Part shown: positions 8,849 to 17,832 of the stretch, in pieces
Numbering within the stretch: the stretch's first letter is position 1
Layout: each line of letters begins with the position of its first letter
DNA from: Nitrospirota bacterium
Lineage (GTDB): Bacteria; Nitrospirota; Nitrospiria; SBBL01; JAADHI01
Direction of reading: 5' to 3'
Assembly: GCA_029261155.1 (NCBI GenBank)
Contig: JAJDBW010000047.1
Coordinates: 62,001 to 126,000, forward strand
Length of the DNA stretch: 64,000 bases
Program-made: the position numbers and the translations under genes
The notes under the pieces: generated by a model
Seen by the model: the letters and a program-made list of their open reading frames with translations, nothing else
Told to the model about the DNA's origin: nothing
Databases searched by the model: none

Positions 8849-11061
8849 GAAAAATCGCCTCCCGGACCTTTTGTGGATGAACTCTTTTTCAAGGGAGCCC
8901 GTCCGTCTCCGCGTTCTTTCCGGCGGTAGCTTGTGATCGCAGGGACGGTGCCGAGCACCAGGAGCGTTCCCAAGACGACGAGGGGCCCCCATTGGGGGCG
9001 ATTCCATTCGCGCCGTTTTGCCTCGCGAAGCAGGGGATCGACTTTGGTGTACTTTAGGGTGTTGTTCGCCATGAGATTGGGTTTGGTGTTGCCATACCAA
9101 GCGTGGTAGAGGCCGAACTGTTTGGGATGAAATCCGGAGATCCACGGCGCATCGTCCCGAACGATTTGAACCATTTCGTCGATGAGGGTCTGCCGCAAGG
9201 GGCCGTTTTCCATACTTTTCATTTGATCGAATAAGGCATCGAAACGCGGGTTGGCATAGTTTGCGGGATTCTCGCCGTTTTTCCCGACCTTGGCGTTCGG
9301 ACCATAAAGGAGAAAGAAAAAGTTTTCCGGATCGGGATAGTCTGCATTCCAGCCCCATTGAAAGAGTTGCGCCGTGCCCTTGAGCATCTTATCTTGAAAT
9401 CGATTGTAGTCGGTATTCCGGACGACCAATTGAATCTGCAATTTTTCGAATTGCTTGCGCATCCAGTCAAAGTTGGCCTTGACCTCCGGCCCGGTGCCGG
9501 TCGTGTCGAAATGAATGACCAAAGGCTTCCCGCTTTTGAGCTCCCGTCCACCCGGGTAGCCCGCCTCCGCCAATAGCTGCCGGGCGGCTTCGATCGGTTT
9601 TCGTTTTGGCTGCTCGTCTATCCAATCATAGACCCAGGGATTGATGCCCTCTTTTCCCTCGCGATAGCCGAAAATGCCGGGCGGAAGGGGGCCTTGCATG
9701 GCGATGCCGCGGCCATTGCGGAAAATAGCGATAGACTCCTCCTGGTCGATGGCAATGGCCAAGGCCTGTCGAAGCTTACGCGCCGATTCGGTATAGCCGC
9801 CGAGGACGGGATCAAGCATGTTGACCGCCATATAAAAAGTGGTCGTTGCCGTACTGGTGAGTAGGCTGATGCCTTTGCCGGACATCTCCTCTGTGAGTGC
9901 CGCATCGCCGCCGCTTGAGAGCCGGACGGCCTGATCGAAGCTGTCAGAGGAAATGCCTGCGCTGTCATAGTAACCCTGAAGAAACTTGTTCCAAACCGGA
10001 ATGCCTTCTTTTTCCAAGCTGAAGACGACCTTGTCGATAAACGGAAGCGGTTTTCCCGCGTCGGCCAAGAGGCCCGCCTTCGCATCTCCGGGTGCGCCTT
10101 CGTCCGGATAGGCCTCGCCGTGAAAGTTGGGATTGCGCAGCATGACCATCTGGCGATTCGGGTTATTCACGGTAAGCATATAGGGGCCGGTGCCGATGGG
10201 GTACCAATCGAGGGTGATGTTTTTTTTCATCAAGCCCGCTTGGCTGTAGAAGCGGTCGGCCTCATGGGGAATGGGCGCAAAAAAGGGCATGGCCAGCCAA
10301 TAGGGAAACTGCGGGTACTTGCCTTTCAATTTGATCCGATAGCGGTAGCGGTCGATCACCTCTGCGCCTGGCAAGGAAAATTCTCGCAGATCGAGAAAGG
10401 CGTTTTTGTCCGCCGCAAGGTTTTGTATCGCTTCCTGCAAGGCCGCGCCGAGTTCGCCCAAGCCCACAATGTAGGCGGACATAAAGCCATAGATCGGCGA
10501 ATGGATCTTGGGATGCGCCAGGCGCTTGATCTGATAGACGTAGTCCTCGGCAATTAATTCCCGCGTGCCGGTTTCTGGAAAATCGCCCAGGGTTTCGATC
10601 CGGCCGAGCGCGTCTTCGTTCAAGTCGTGATAAAGAAAACGGCTCTCGGCGTCCTGCGCGAAGGCAGGATGCGGTTGGTAGCGTATCCCCTGCTGAATTT
10701 CGATGTCGTAGTGACTCCAGGCGACGGCCTCGGAAGGCGGATCGCCCGCCAAGCCATTTCCCTCGGCATCCAGGTAAACCGGGGACGGGACTTGCTTGGC
10801 AGTTAAAGGGATGAGGGCATAAGGTCGTTTGAGGTAGTGATATTGAAAAGGCGGTTCGTAGATTTGGCCGGTAAAGGTAATTTCGTTGGAGGAATAAGAC
10901 TGGGCCGGGTCGAGGTGTTTTGGCCGCTCGCTGAAGACGCTATAGAGGATGTTTTCATTTCCCTCTCCTTTCGGATAGGGGTTGTTGAGTGGGGTCTTCG
11001 CGCAGCCATAGAGGGTTAGAAAAATTAAAAGCCAAGCCAGTCGTACAGGGCGACACACCAC
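8842..11061 (-). CDS. Oligopeptide-binding lipoprotein of ABC importer (SBP_bac_5)
   Basis: This is a family-5 extracellular solute-binding protein of about 740 residues. GTG at 11061 (or 11058) is chosen because GAGGAG lies 7-10 nt upstream and the product then starts with a compact lipoprotein signal ending LTLYGC. Longer starts run into secG. Family hallmarks are the LDPAQSYSSNE opening, the repeated Tyr/Trp-rich pocket segments and QWGWNADYPDPENFFFLLYG. Oddly, the C-terminus also has a hydrophobic helix (WGPLVVLGTLLVLGTVPAI) followed by a basic tail, so the protein may be anchored at both ends. It delivers peptides to the two permeases encoded next. Confidence 0.88.
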   Translation of the reverse strand: MVCRPVRLAWLLIFLTLYGCAKTPLNNPYPKGEGNENILYSVFSERPKHLDPAQSYSSNEITFTGQIYEPPFQYHYLKRPYALIPLTAKQVPSPVYLDAEGNGLAGDPPSEAVAWSHYDIEIQQGIRYQPHPAFAQDAESRFLYHDLNEDALGRIETLGDFPETGTRELIAEDYVYQIKRLAHPKIHSPIYGFMSAYIVGLGELGAALQEAIQNLAADKNAFLDLREFSLPGAEVIDRYRYRIKLKGKYPQFPYWLAMPFFAPIPHEADRFYSQAGLMKKNITLDWYPIGTGPYMLTVNNPNRQMVMLRNPNFHGEAYPDEGAPGDAKAGLLADAGKPLPFIDKVVFSLEKEGIPVWNKFLQGYYDSAGISSDSFDQAVRLSSGGDAALTEEMSGKGISLLTSTATTTFYMAVNMLDPVLGGYTESARKLRQALAIAIDQEESIAIFRNGRGIAMQGPLPPGIFGYREGKEGINPWVYDWIDEQPKRKPIEAARQLLAEAGYPGGRELKSGKPLVIHFDTTGTGPEVKANFDWMRKQFEKLQIQLVVRNTDYNRFQDKMLKGTAQLFQWGWNADYPDPENFFFLLYGPNAKVGKNGENPANYANPRFDALFDQMKSMENGPLRQTLIDEMVQIVRDDAPWISGFHPKQFGLYHAWYGNTKPNLMANNTLKYTKVDPLLREAKRREWNRPQWGPLVVLGTLLVLGTVPAITSYRRKERGDGRAPLKKSSSTKGPGGDFSC

Positions 11062-11074
11062 ACACTCACTCCTC

Positions 11075-11431
11075 TTATTCCGAAGCGCTGTTTCCTTCCG
11101 ATGCGGCCGGTGTTTCGGCGGCACCTTCTTCCGAGGCCGGCGCGGCGGTCTCATCTTGCGCGTTATCTTTTGTCACTTGGTCGATCACGGTGGAAACGAT
11201 GGGCCGCTCCCGGCTTAAAATCGAAAGGGACAAAGAGGTGACCATAAAAATAACGGCTGCCGCGACAGTGAGCTTACTTAAAAAGGTCGTTGCGCCGCGG
11301 CTCCCAAAGATCGTTTGGCTCGATCCGCCGAAGGCGGCGCCCATTTCGGCCCCTTTTCCGGCTTGGAGCAGAACAACACCAACCAGTATTAAACACACAA
11401 TGACGTGAATGACAACAATCAAAATATACAT
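11075..11431 (-). CDS. secG: Preprotein translocase subunit SecG
   Basis: The 118-residue protein has the SecG layout: helix 1 (about residues 3-22), the conserved loop QAGKGAEMGAAFGGSSQTIFGSRGATTFLSK in which Gly and Ser dominate, and helix 2 (about 54-72). The tail is acidic, Ala/Glu/Pro-rich and low in complexity. SecG is the accessory third subunit of the SecYEG channel. It lies 36 bp after tpiA and 13 bp before the ABC binding-protein gene; the tpiA-secG order is common in bacteria. Confidence 0.95.
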   Translation of the reverse strand: MYILIVVIHVIVCLILVGVVLLQAGKGAEMGAAFGGSSQTIFGSRGATTFLSKLTVAAAVIFMVTSLSLSILSRERPIVSTVIDQVTKDNAQDETAAPASEEGAAETPAASEGNSASE

Positions 11432-11467
11432 GTTTCTCCTTCGTTAATCGGTTCGAATAAAAATAAC

Positions 11468-12280
11468 TTATCTTGAGTTGGGTGCCGGCGCAGCTTGTCT
11501 TTTTGTCCGGGCACCCAAGGCCACAATCTGAAAAAACGAATCGACAGAGAGGCTGGCTCCTCCAATTAGTGCGCCGTCGATGGCCTTTTCTTTCATAAAA
11601 GCTTCAACGTTTTTTTCCGAGACACTGCCACCGTACAGAATACGCGGCGGTACTGTCTCATATCGTTTTGCGAAAAAATCGCCCACTTGCTTGTGAACCT
11701 CGGCGGTTTCTTCGGGGCTCGGGGTTTGGCCTGTTCCAATGGCCCAAACCGGTTCGTAGGCGATGAGCCAATCGGAGATCTTTTCCTTAAAATCGACTTT
11801 TAATGTGTCGGCACCCAATCCTTCCGAGAGCTGTTTCTCGATTATGGCCCAGGTTTGCCCCGCTTGCCTTTCCTCCGCCGATTCTCCGATACAGAAGATA
11901 GGCCGTAGGCCTGCAGTCTGCGCTGCCATGAGCTTGCGATGAATCAGGGCATTGGTTTCGCCAAAAAGTTGCCTTCGTTCCGAATGGCCTATAATAACAG
12001 AACCGCAGCCGAGTGCACAGAGCATGTCCGATGAAATTTCGCCCGTGAAGGCCCCTGCCTTTTCGTTATGGACGTTCTGCGCTGCCAGGCCGATATCAGA
12101 TTTGATCTCGTGAAGGGTTTTTGCCGCCTCGGATAAGGCGGTAAAAGGCGGTGCGATGAGCACGTCCGCCGGATCCGAGGGTGATTTTGTCGACAAGCGA
12201 TTAAAGGCGTGAAGGAAGGCTTCGGTTTCCTTGTGGGTTTTATTCATTTTCCAATTGGCTATAAAGCAGGGTCGTGTCAT
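11468..12280 (-). CDS. tpiA: Triosephosphate isomerase
   Basis: Full-length 270-residue TIM barrel. Catalytic residues are K11 in NWKMN, H99 in IIGHSERR and E176 in AYEPVWAIGTG, and the phosphate-binding segment LYGGSVSEKNV is present. It interconverts dihydroxyacetone phosphate and glyceraldehyde 3-phosphate. A short Ala/Pro-rich tail (RTKRQAAPAPNSR) extends past the usual end. It follows pgk with a 10-bp gap in a gap-pgk-tpiA series. Confidence 0.97.
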   Translation of the reverse strand: MTRPCFIANWKMNKTHKETEAFLHAFNRLSTKSPSDPADVLIAPPFTALSEAAKTLHEIKSDIGLAAQNVHNEKAGAFTGEISSDMLCALGCGSVIIGHSERRQLFGETNALIHRKLMAAQTAGLRPIFCIGESAEERQAGQTWAIIEKQLSEGLGADTLKVDFKEKISDWLIAYEPVWAIGTGQTPSPEETAEVHKQVGDFFAKRYETVPPRILYGGSVSEKNVEAFMKEKAIDGALIGGASLSVDSFFQIVALGARTKRQAAPAPNSR

Positions 12281-12290
12281 GGTGAATGCC

Positions 12291-13502
12291 TTAATCGCGA
12301 CCTTCTTTGTCGGGAAGCACCGTCAAGCCGGGGAGGTCTTCGCCCTCCAAGAGCTGCAGGGCTGCACCGCCGCCGGTGGACATGAAAGAAATTTTTTCCG
12401 ATTCACCCGCTTTATGCACGGCCTGAATGGTTTCACCGCCACCGACGATGGTCAGGGCATAGGCATTGGCCACGGCATGGGCGATGGCCGAGGTGCCGCG
12501 TGCATAGGCGTCGGATTCGAAAAGGCCCATGGGGCCGTTCCATAAAATGGTTTTGGCATTTGCAAGCGCCGCAGTGAAAAGGTGGACTGAGGCCGGGCCA
12601 ATATCAAGTCCTGTCCATCCCTTCGGAATTTCTTGAACCGGTACGAGCTTCGTTTCCGCCGAGGGATCGACGCCGGTCGCGACCACGCAATCGACGGGAA
12701 GATAAAACTTAACCCCGCGTGCGATGGCCCGCTCCCTGATTTCCTTGGCGAAATCTAGCATAGAGTCCTCCACCAGGGAGTCCCCAACCTCGAGCCCGGC
12801 TGCCTTCAGAAAAGTAAAGGCCATGCCGCCGCCGATGATTACTTTATCGACCTTTTTCCCTAAATTTTCGATCACGCCGATCTTCCCGCTGACCTTGGCC
12901 CCACCCAGGATGGCGACGAAGGGCCGGGCGGGATTCGCGACCGCGCCGACCAAGTAGGTCATTTCCTTTTTCATTAAAAAGCCACAGGCTTTGGTATGAA
13001 CGAATTTAGTAATGGCGATGGTCGAGGCATGGTTGCGGTGCGCGGTGCCAAAGGCGTCGTTGATGTAGATGTCGATCCCGAGGTCGGCCAAGGCCTTGGC
13101 GAAGACTTCATCGTTTTTTTGTTCGCCAGGGTGATAGCGGAGGTTTTCCAGTAGGAGGATATCCCCGGCCTTAAGTTTTTCCGCCATTTTCTTGGCTTGA
13201 GGGCCGATGCAGTCCGGTGAAAATGCGACTTCTTTTCCGAGGAGGCGCTGGAGACGCTTAACCACAGGGGCCAAGGAATAGCGTGGATCGTGATCTTTAG
13301 GGCGGCCGAGGTGAGAGGCCAGGATTATTTTGGCGCCTTCGTCGATGGCGTAATTGATCGTGGGTAGCGCGGAACGAATGCGTGTATCGTCTGTGATATT
13401 TAGATCGTGATCGAGGGGCACGTTGAAATCGACGCGGATCAAAAGGCGTTTGCCCTTGATCGGAATGTCCTCGATCGTCATTTTATTGATGTTCATCGTC
13501 AT
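12291..13502 (-). CDS. pgk: Phosphoglycerate kinase
   Basis: The 403-residue protein opens with KGKRLLIRVDFNVPLD and carries HLGRPK, the substrate-binding DAFGTAHRNHAST and the C-terminal nucleotide-binding loop GPMGLFE plus STGGGAALQLLEG. All are standard for phosphoglycerate kinase, which makes ATP from 1,3-bisphosphoglycerate. Several Met codons sit at the start (MTMNINKM), so the exact initiation codon is uncertain by a few residues. It lies 12 bp after gap and 10 bp before tpiA. Confidence 0.97.
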   Translation of the reverse strand: MTMNINKMTIEDIPIKGKRLLIRVDFNVPLDHDLNITDDTRIRSALPTINYAIDEGAKIILASHLGRPKDHDPRYSLAPVVKRLQRLLGKEVAFSPDCIGPQAKKMAEKLKAGDILLLENLRYHPGEQKNDEVFAKALADLGIDIYINDAFGTAHRNHASTIAITKFVHTKACGFLMKKEMTYLVGAVANPARPFVAILGGAKVSGKIGVIENLGKKVDKVIIGGGMAFTFLKAAGLEVGDSLVEDSMLDFAKEIRERAIARGVKFYLPVDCVVATGVDPSAETKLVPVQEIPKGWTGLDIGPASVHLFTAALANAKTILWNGPMGLFESDAYARGTSAIAHAVANAYALTIVGGGETIQAVHKAGESEKISFMSTGGGAALQLLEGEDLPGLTVLPDKEGRD

Positions 13503-13514
13503 GGCTTGATTATT

Positions 13515-14522
<1,008 letters not shown>

Positions 14523-14575
14523 CTACTCCTTTTACGAAAACAGGTCTTTTTCCATTTCGGGTTTGCAGAAAGGGT

Positions 14576-16975
14576 TTAAAAAGCGCTCTCTTCTTGATCG
14601 AATCGGAAGAACTCGCTTGGTGACGCAAGGTCTTGCTTGGTCTCGGTGGGCTCGGTGCCTTTGACGAAAATTTCGTAATCGCCGTCTTCTCCTTCACGGG
14701 ACAGTAACCCTGTTGCACGGTCGACTTTGGTATAGACAATCTCATCTGGAATCGAAAAGGGGATCACGGGCAATAGATCGAGCGCTCCTTCCATATAATC
14801 GATCCATATGGGAAGCGCGGCCCGCCCTCCCGATTCGCGGGAACCCAATGAGCGATTATCATCAAATCCGACCCAAACGCCGGAGGCCAAATTGGGAGTA
14901 TACCCTACAAACCAGGCATCGGTAAATTCATTTGTTGTTCCGGTTTTTCCCGCAATGGGCCGACCGATGACTCTCGCTCGCTTGGCCGTGCCGCGTTGCA
15001 CCACATCTTCGAGAATATTGGTGACGACATAAGCGGTTTCTTTTGAAATGACCCGCGTGGCGATTGGGTCGCGGGATTCGAGGACGCGCCCGTTGTTATC
15101 GGTTACGGATAAAATCATCGCGGGTTCGACACGGACGCCTTCGTTGGCATAAACCCCGAGGGCGGAGGTCAACTCAAGGAGGCCCACGCCCGAGGAGCCG
15201 AGGGCCAAAGAAAGGTCGTGGGTTAAGGGGCTATCGATGCCGATGCGTTTCGCAAAGGTGTCCACAGGACCGATGCCGATCTGCCTCAGCAGCTTGACTG
15301 TCGCCAAATTCCGAGAAAAGGTCAGGGCGTCACGGAGCGAAATTGGCCCGTAGAATTTCTTTTCGTAGTTTTCGGGCTTCCAAACTTTGTTGGTGTCGCT
15401 GTCCGTGAAAATCACCGGATTGTCCACTAGGATGGTTGCAGACGTAAAACCGCGATCGATAGCCGTGCCGTAGATAATGGGTTTAAATACGGAACCGGGC
15501 TGCCGCCGCGCTGTCAGGGATCGGTTGAACTCGCTCTTATTAAAATCGTAGCCGCCGACCATGGCTTTTACCGTGCCGTCTGCGGGATCCAGGGAAATCA
15601 AGCCGCCTTCTACCTGAGGTTCCTGCTCCAGGCTGAAAAAGACTCCTTTACCTCCCCCTTCGATCGACTTGACGCGGACTTGGACGATGTCGTCCAACGC
15701 GAGAATGTCTGCGGGCGTGGGGCGGTCGATGCGTTTTCTGTCTTTTCGAATGTCCGGGCCCGTTAGGCGGTTTGCCGCCCAGGCCATGTCTTCGAGTAAC
15801 ATTTTTCCGATGACGCCATTGGCTTCAAGTGTGGCGTCGTTGCTGTCGCGGGAGAGAACGCGGGCGTTTAAAAGATCACCCACATGAAGCGATGCAGTTT
15901 GGATGCGGGTGGCCTGGCTTTCGCCTGGCGCCCCTTCATTGTCTGGCGTGTATTTTCCGATCGGCCCTCGGTAGCCTTGGCGTTTGTCGATTTCGCGGAG
16001 TCCGCCTTGCAAAGCGCTTTCGGCCATGCGCTGCATTTTTTCATTGAGGGTGGTATACACGTTTAATCCACCTCGGTAGACGACATCGTCACCGTAACGT
16101 GAAATCAAGTATTGGCGAACATGTTCTTTAAAGTAGAGTCCAAAGTCTTCTCCGGAATGGAGTTTCTTAAATATGAGGTCTTTTTCGTAGGCATCGCGGT
16201 ATTCGTTTTGATTAATATAGCCCTCGTCGACCATGCGTTTTAAGACGATGCGTTGGCGATATTTGGCTTTATCGGGATGGCGATAAGGGGAATAATCGTT
16301 TGGGGCTTTTGGGAGACCGGCCAGAAAGGCGGCTTCTTCCAGGTTGATGTCGGCGACGTTTTTTCCAAAGTAGGTTTTGCTCGCGATTTGGACGCCATAA
16401 GCCCCATGGCCAAAGTAGATGTGGTTGAGATAGATTTCAAGTATTTCGTCCTTGGTCAGCATCTCTTCCATTTTCCGGGCAAGGAGGAGTTCCTTGATCT
16501 TTCGTTCCATTGTGCGCTCGGAACTCAGAAAGAGAGATCGCGTGAGTTGCTGCGTAATGGTGCTTGCCCCTTGGCGGATGCGGCCACTCTCGACATTTTT
16601 TATAAAGGCTCGGACAATACGGATGGAATCGAAGCCTTGGTGGTTGTAAAAGCGTGCGTCTTCTACAGCTAAAATCGCTTGAACGAGATTCTTTGGCATT
16701 TGGGAGATCGGAACGAAGACCCTTTTTTCGATGTAGAATTGACCGATGATTCGATTCTCGTCATCGTAGATTCGGGTGGCTTGGCTGGGGATGTAAGCGC
16801 CAAGCGAATCCAGGGGGGGGAGGTCGCGAGAAAAATAATAGAGCACGCCACCGATGCCAAGCAATGCCAGGACGCTGAGGGTGAGGGACACCTTGATCCC
16901 CCACTTGATCCATCGGACCAAATGACTCTCGCGTTTCCCGGCGCGGAGGTCGCCAGAAAATGCCTTTACTTCCAA
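14576..16975 (-). CDS. Penicillin-binding protein 1A (bifunctional transglycosylase/transpeptidase)
   Basis: A 799-residue class A PBP. It has a cytoplasmic basic segment, one membrane helix (about 28-48), then a GT51 domain with catalytic E105 in AVEDARFYNHQG and RQGASTITQQL. The transpeptidase has S495-x-x-K498 (RQPGSVFKP), SRN (554-556) and KTGT (677-680). The insert between domains (about 330-450) contains an OB-like segment, as in proteobacterial PBP1A. It starts at TTG (16975) with GAGG seven bases upstream. It builds and crosslinks peptidoglycan and appears to head the long minus-strand operon. Confidence 0.95.
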   Translation of the reverse strand: MEVKAFSGDLRAGKRESHLVRWIKWGIKVSLTLSVLALLGIGGVLYYFSRDLPPLDSLGAYIPSQATRIYDDENRIIGQFYIEKRVFVPISQMPKNLVQAILAVEDARFYNHQGFDSIRIVRAFIKNVESGRIRQGASTITQQLTRSLFLSSERTMERKIKELLLARKMEEMLTKDEILEIYLNHIYFGHGAYGVQIASKTYFGKNVADINLEEAAFLAGLPKAPNDYSPYRHPDKAKYRQRIVLKRMVDEGYINQNEYRDAYEKDLIFKKLHSGEDFGLYFKEHVRQYLISRYGDDVVYRGGLNVYTTLNEKMQRMAESALQGGLREIDKRQGYRGPIGKYTPDNEGAPGESQATRIQTASLHVGDLLNARVLSRDSNDATLEANGVIGKMLLEDMAWAANRLTGPDIRKDRKRIDRPTPADILALDDIVQVRVKSIEGGGKGVFFSLEQEPQVEGGLISLDPADGTVKAMVGGYDFNKSEFNRSLTARRQPGSVFKPIIYGTAIDRGFTSATILVDNPVIFTDSDTNKVWKPENYEKKFYGPISLRDALTFSRNLATVKLLRQIGIGPVDTFAKRIGIDSPLTHDLSLALGSSGVGLLELTSALGVYANEGVRVEPAMILSVTDNNGRVLESRDPIATRVISKETAYVVTNILEDVVQRGTAKRARVIGRPIAGKTGTTNEFTDAWFVGYTPNLASGVWVGFDDNRSLGSRESGGRAALPIWIDYMEGALDLLPVIPFSIPDEIVYTKVDRATGLLSREGEDGDYEIFVKGTEPTETKQDLASPSEFFRFDQEESAF

Positions 16976-17251
16976 TGTATTACCTCAATAATATGACTCA
17001 TAGCCTAACGGTTTTCATTCCGCTTGTCAATGGAGAGGATGGGACTCAAGCCCTGACCCTGCAGCCTTTGAGAAAAACCGTTTGGGTGATTGGGCGCAAG
17101 AACGCGAACCTCAGTCTGGTGACCGCTTTATGAGAATGCAAGCAGTGAAATCAACTTTGAAGTCCCATCTATGTAAAGAGAGTGACTTCAAGCTTGACTT
17201 CTTTTGGGCTGTTTGAAATAATCCCTTGCGCCAAAAAAAGGTGGAGGTCGA

Positions 17252-17617
17252 ATGAAAAATCTTCGGCAATTTGCCTTGATCGCCTGGATTTCTTTTCAAA
17301 TGGTGGCTTCCGGGTGGCTGGGTATCGTGGTGCAGGACTTGAGCCCTCAATTGGCGATGCGCTACGGTCTGCGTCATCAGGAAGGCGGTGCCGTCGTCTC
17401 TCGCGTCCAGTTCGGCAGTCCGGCCATGAAGGGTGGCCTTCAGGAGGGGGATCTGATTGTTTCCTTAAGCGGGGAGGATATTCCCGATTCGGAAACCCTC
17501 AAGAATATCCTTTCGCGAACGCCGCCAGGATCACGCATTGCGCTTATCGTCATTCGAAACCGCAAAGAATCGTCGCTCGAAATCGTTTTGGGCACGACAC
17601 CGCGTGAGGCGGTATAA
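17252..17617 (+). CDS. Secreted PDZ-domain protein
   Basis: The 121-residue product has a short signal-like N-terminus (residues 5-22) and then a single PDZ domain that fills the rest. The carboxylate loop is WLGIVV, followed by GGAVVSRVQFGSPAMKGGLQEGD and LKNILSRTPPGSRIALIVIRN. The arrangement resembles the PDZ part of DegP/HtrA proteases without any protease domain. A GGTGGAGG-like ribosome site precedes ATG. It probably works in the periplasm as a peptide-binding adaptor. It is divergent from the PBP1A gene; the partner is unknown. Confidence 0.8.
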   Translation: MKNLRQFALIAWISFQMVASGWLGIVVQDLSPQLAMRYGLRHQEGGAVVSRVQFGSPAMKGGLQEGDLIVSLSGEDIPDSETLKNILSRTPPGSRIALIVIRNRKESSLEIVLGTTPREAV

Positions 17618-17661
17618 GTCCCAATCAAAGCGTCCAGATCTAAATCCAAGCGGGTTTTGAA

Positions 17662-17793
17662 TTGAGAAAAAAAAAGCGGGTGACCGTTCAAGAAGGGGCT
17701 GTCGCGACCAACCGATGGGGCTGCGGATGCGCGGTGCTGGTCCTGCTCGGACTGATCGTTGCCATGATGGCCGCAGCACTGATGCAATCCTAG
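17662..17793 (+). CDS. Small single-span membrane peptide (43 aa)
   Basis: A TTG-started frame of 43 codons sits between the PDZ gene and comEC. It has a very basic start (RKKKR), a short polar stretch with a GCGC motif, then one hydrophobic helix (AVLVLLGLIVAMMAAALM) ending two residues before the stop. The composition is what is expected of a real membrane mini-protein. The ribosome site is weak, and GTG at 17680 is an alternative start. No family is recognised. Confidence 0.4.
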   Translation: MRKKKRVTVQEGAVATNRWGCGCAVLVLLGLIVAMMAAALMQS

Positions 17794-17832
17794 TTCTGTT
17801 CTTTAGCGTCGATTTCCCACGCGAGGCGATCC

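Noticed and set aside
8922-8932. GGCGGTAGCTT, close to the ops pause element used by RfaH
   Set aside because: It lies inside the peptide-binding lipoprotein gene, on the strand opposite to its transcription and 37 kb from the NusG-like gene, so it is most likely chance.
4357-9576. Many plus-strand frames of 60-250 codons
   Set aside because: All are antisense shadows of the ABC importer genes, whose products match known families throughout.
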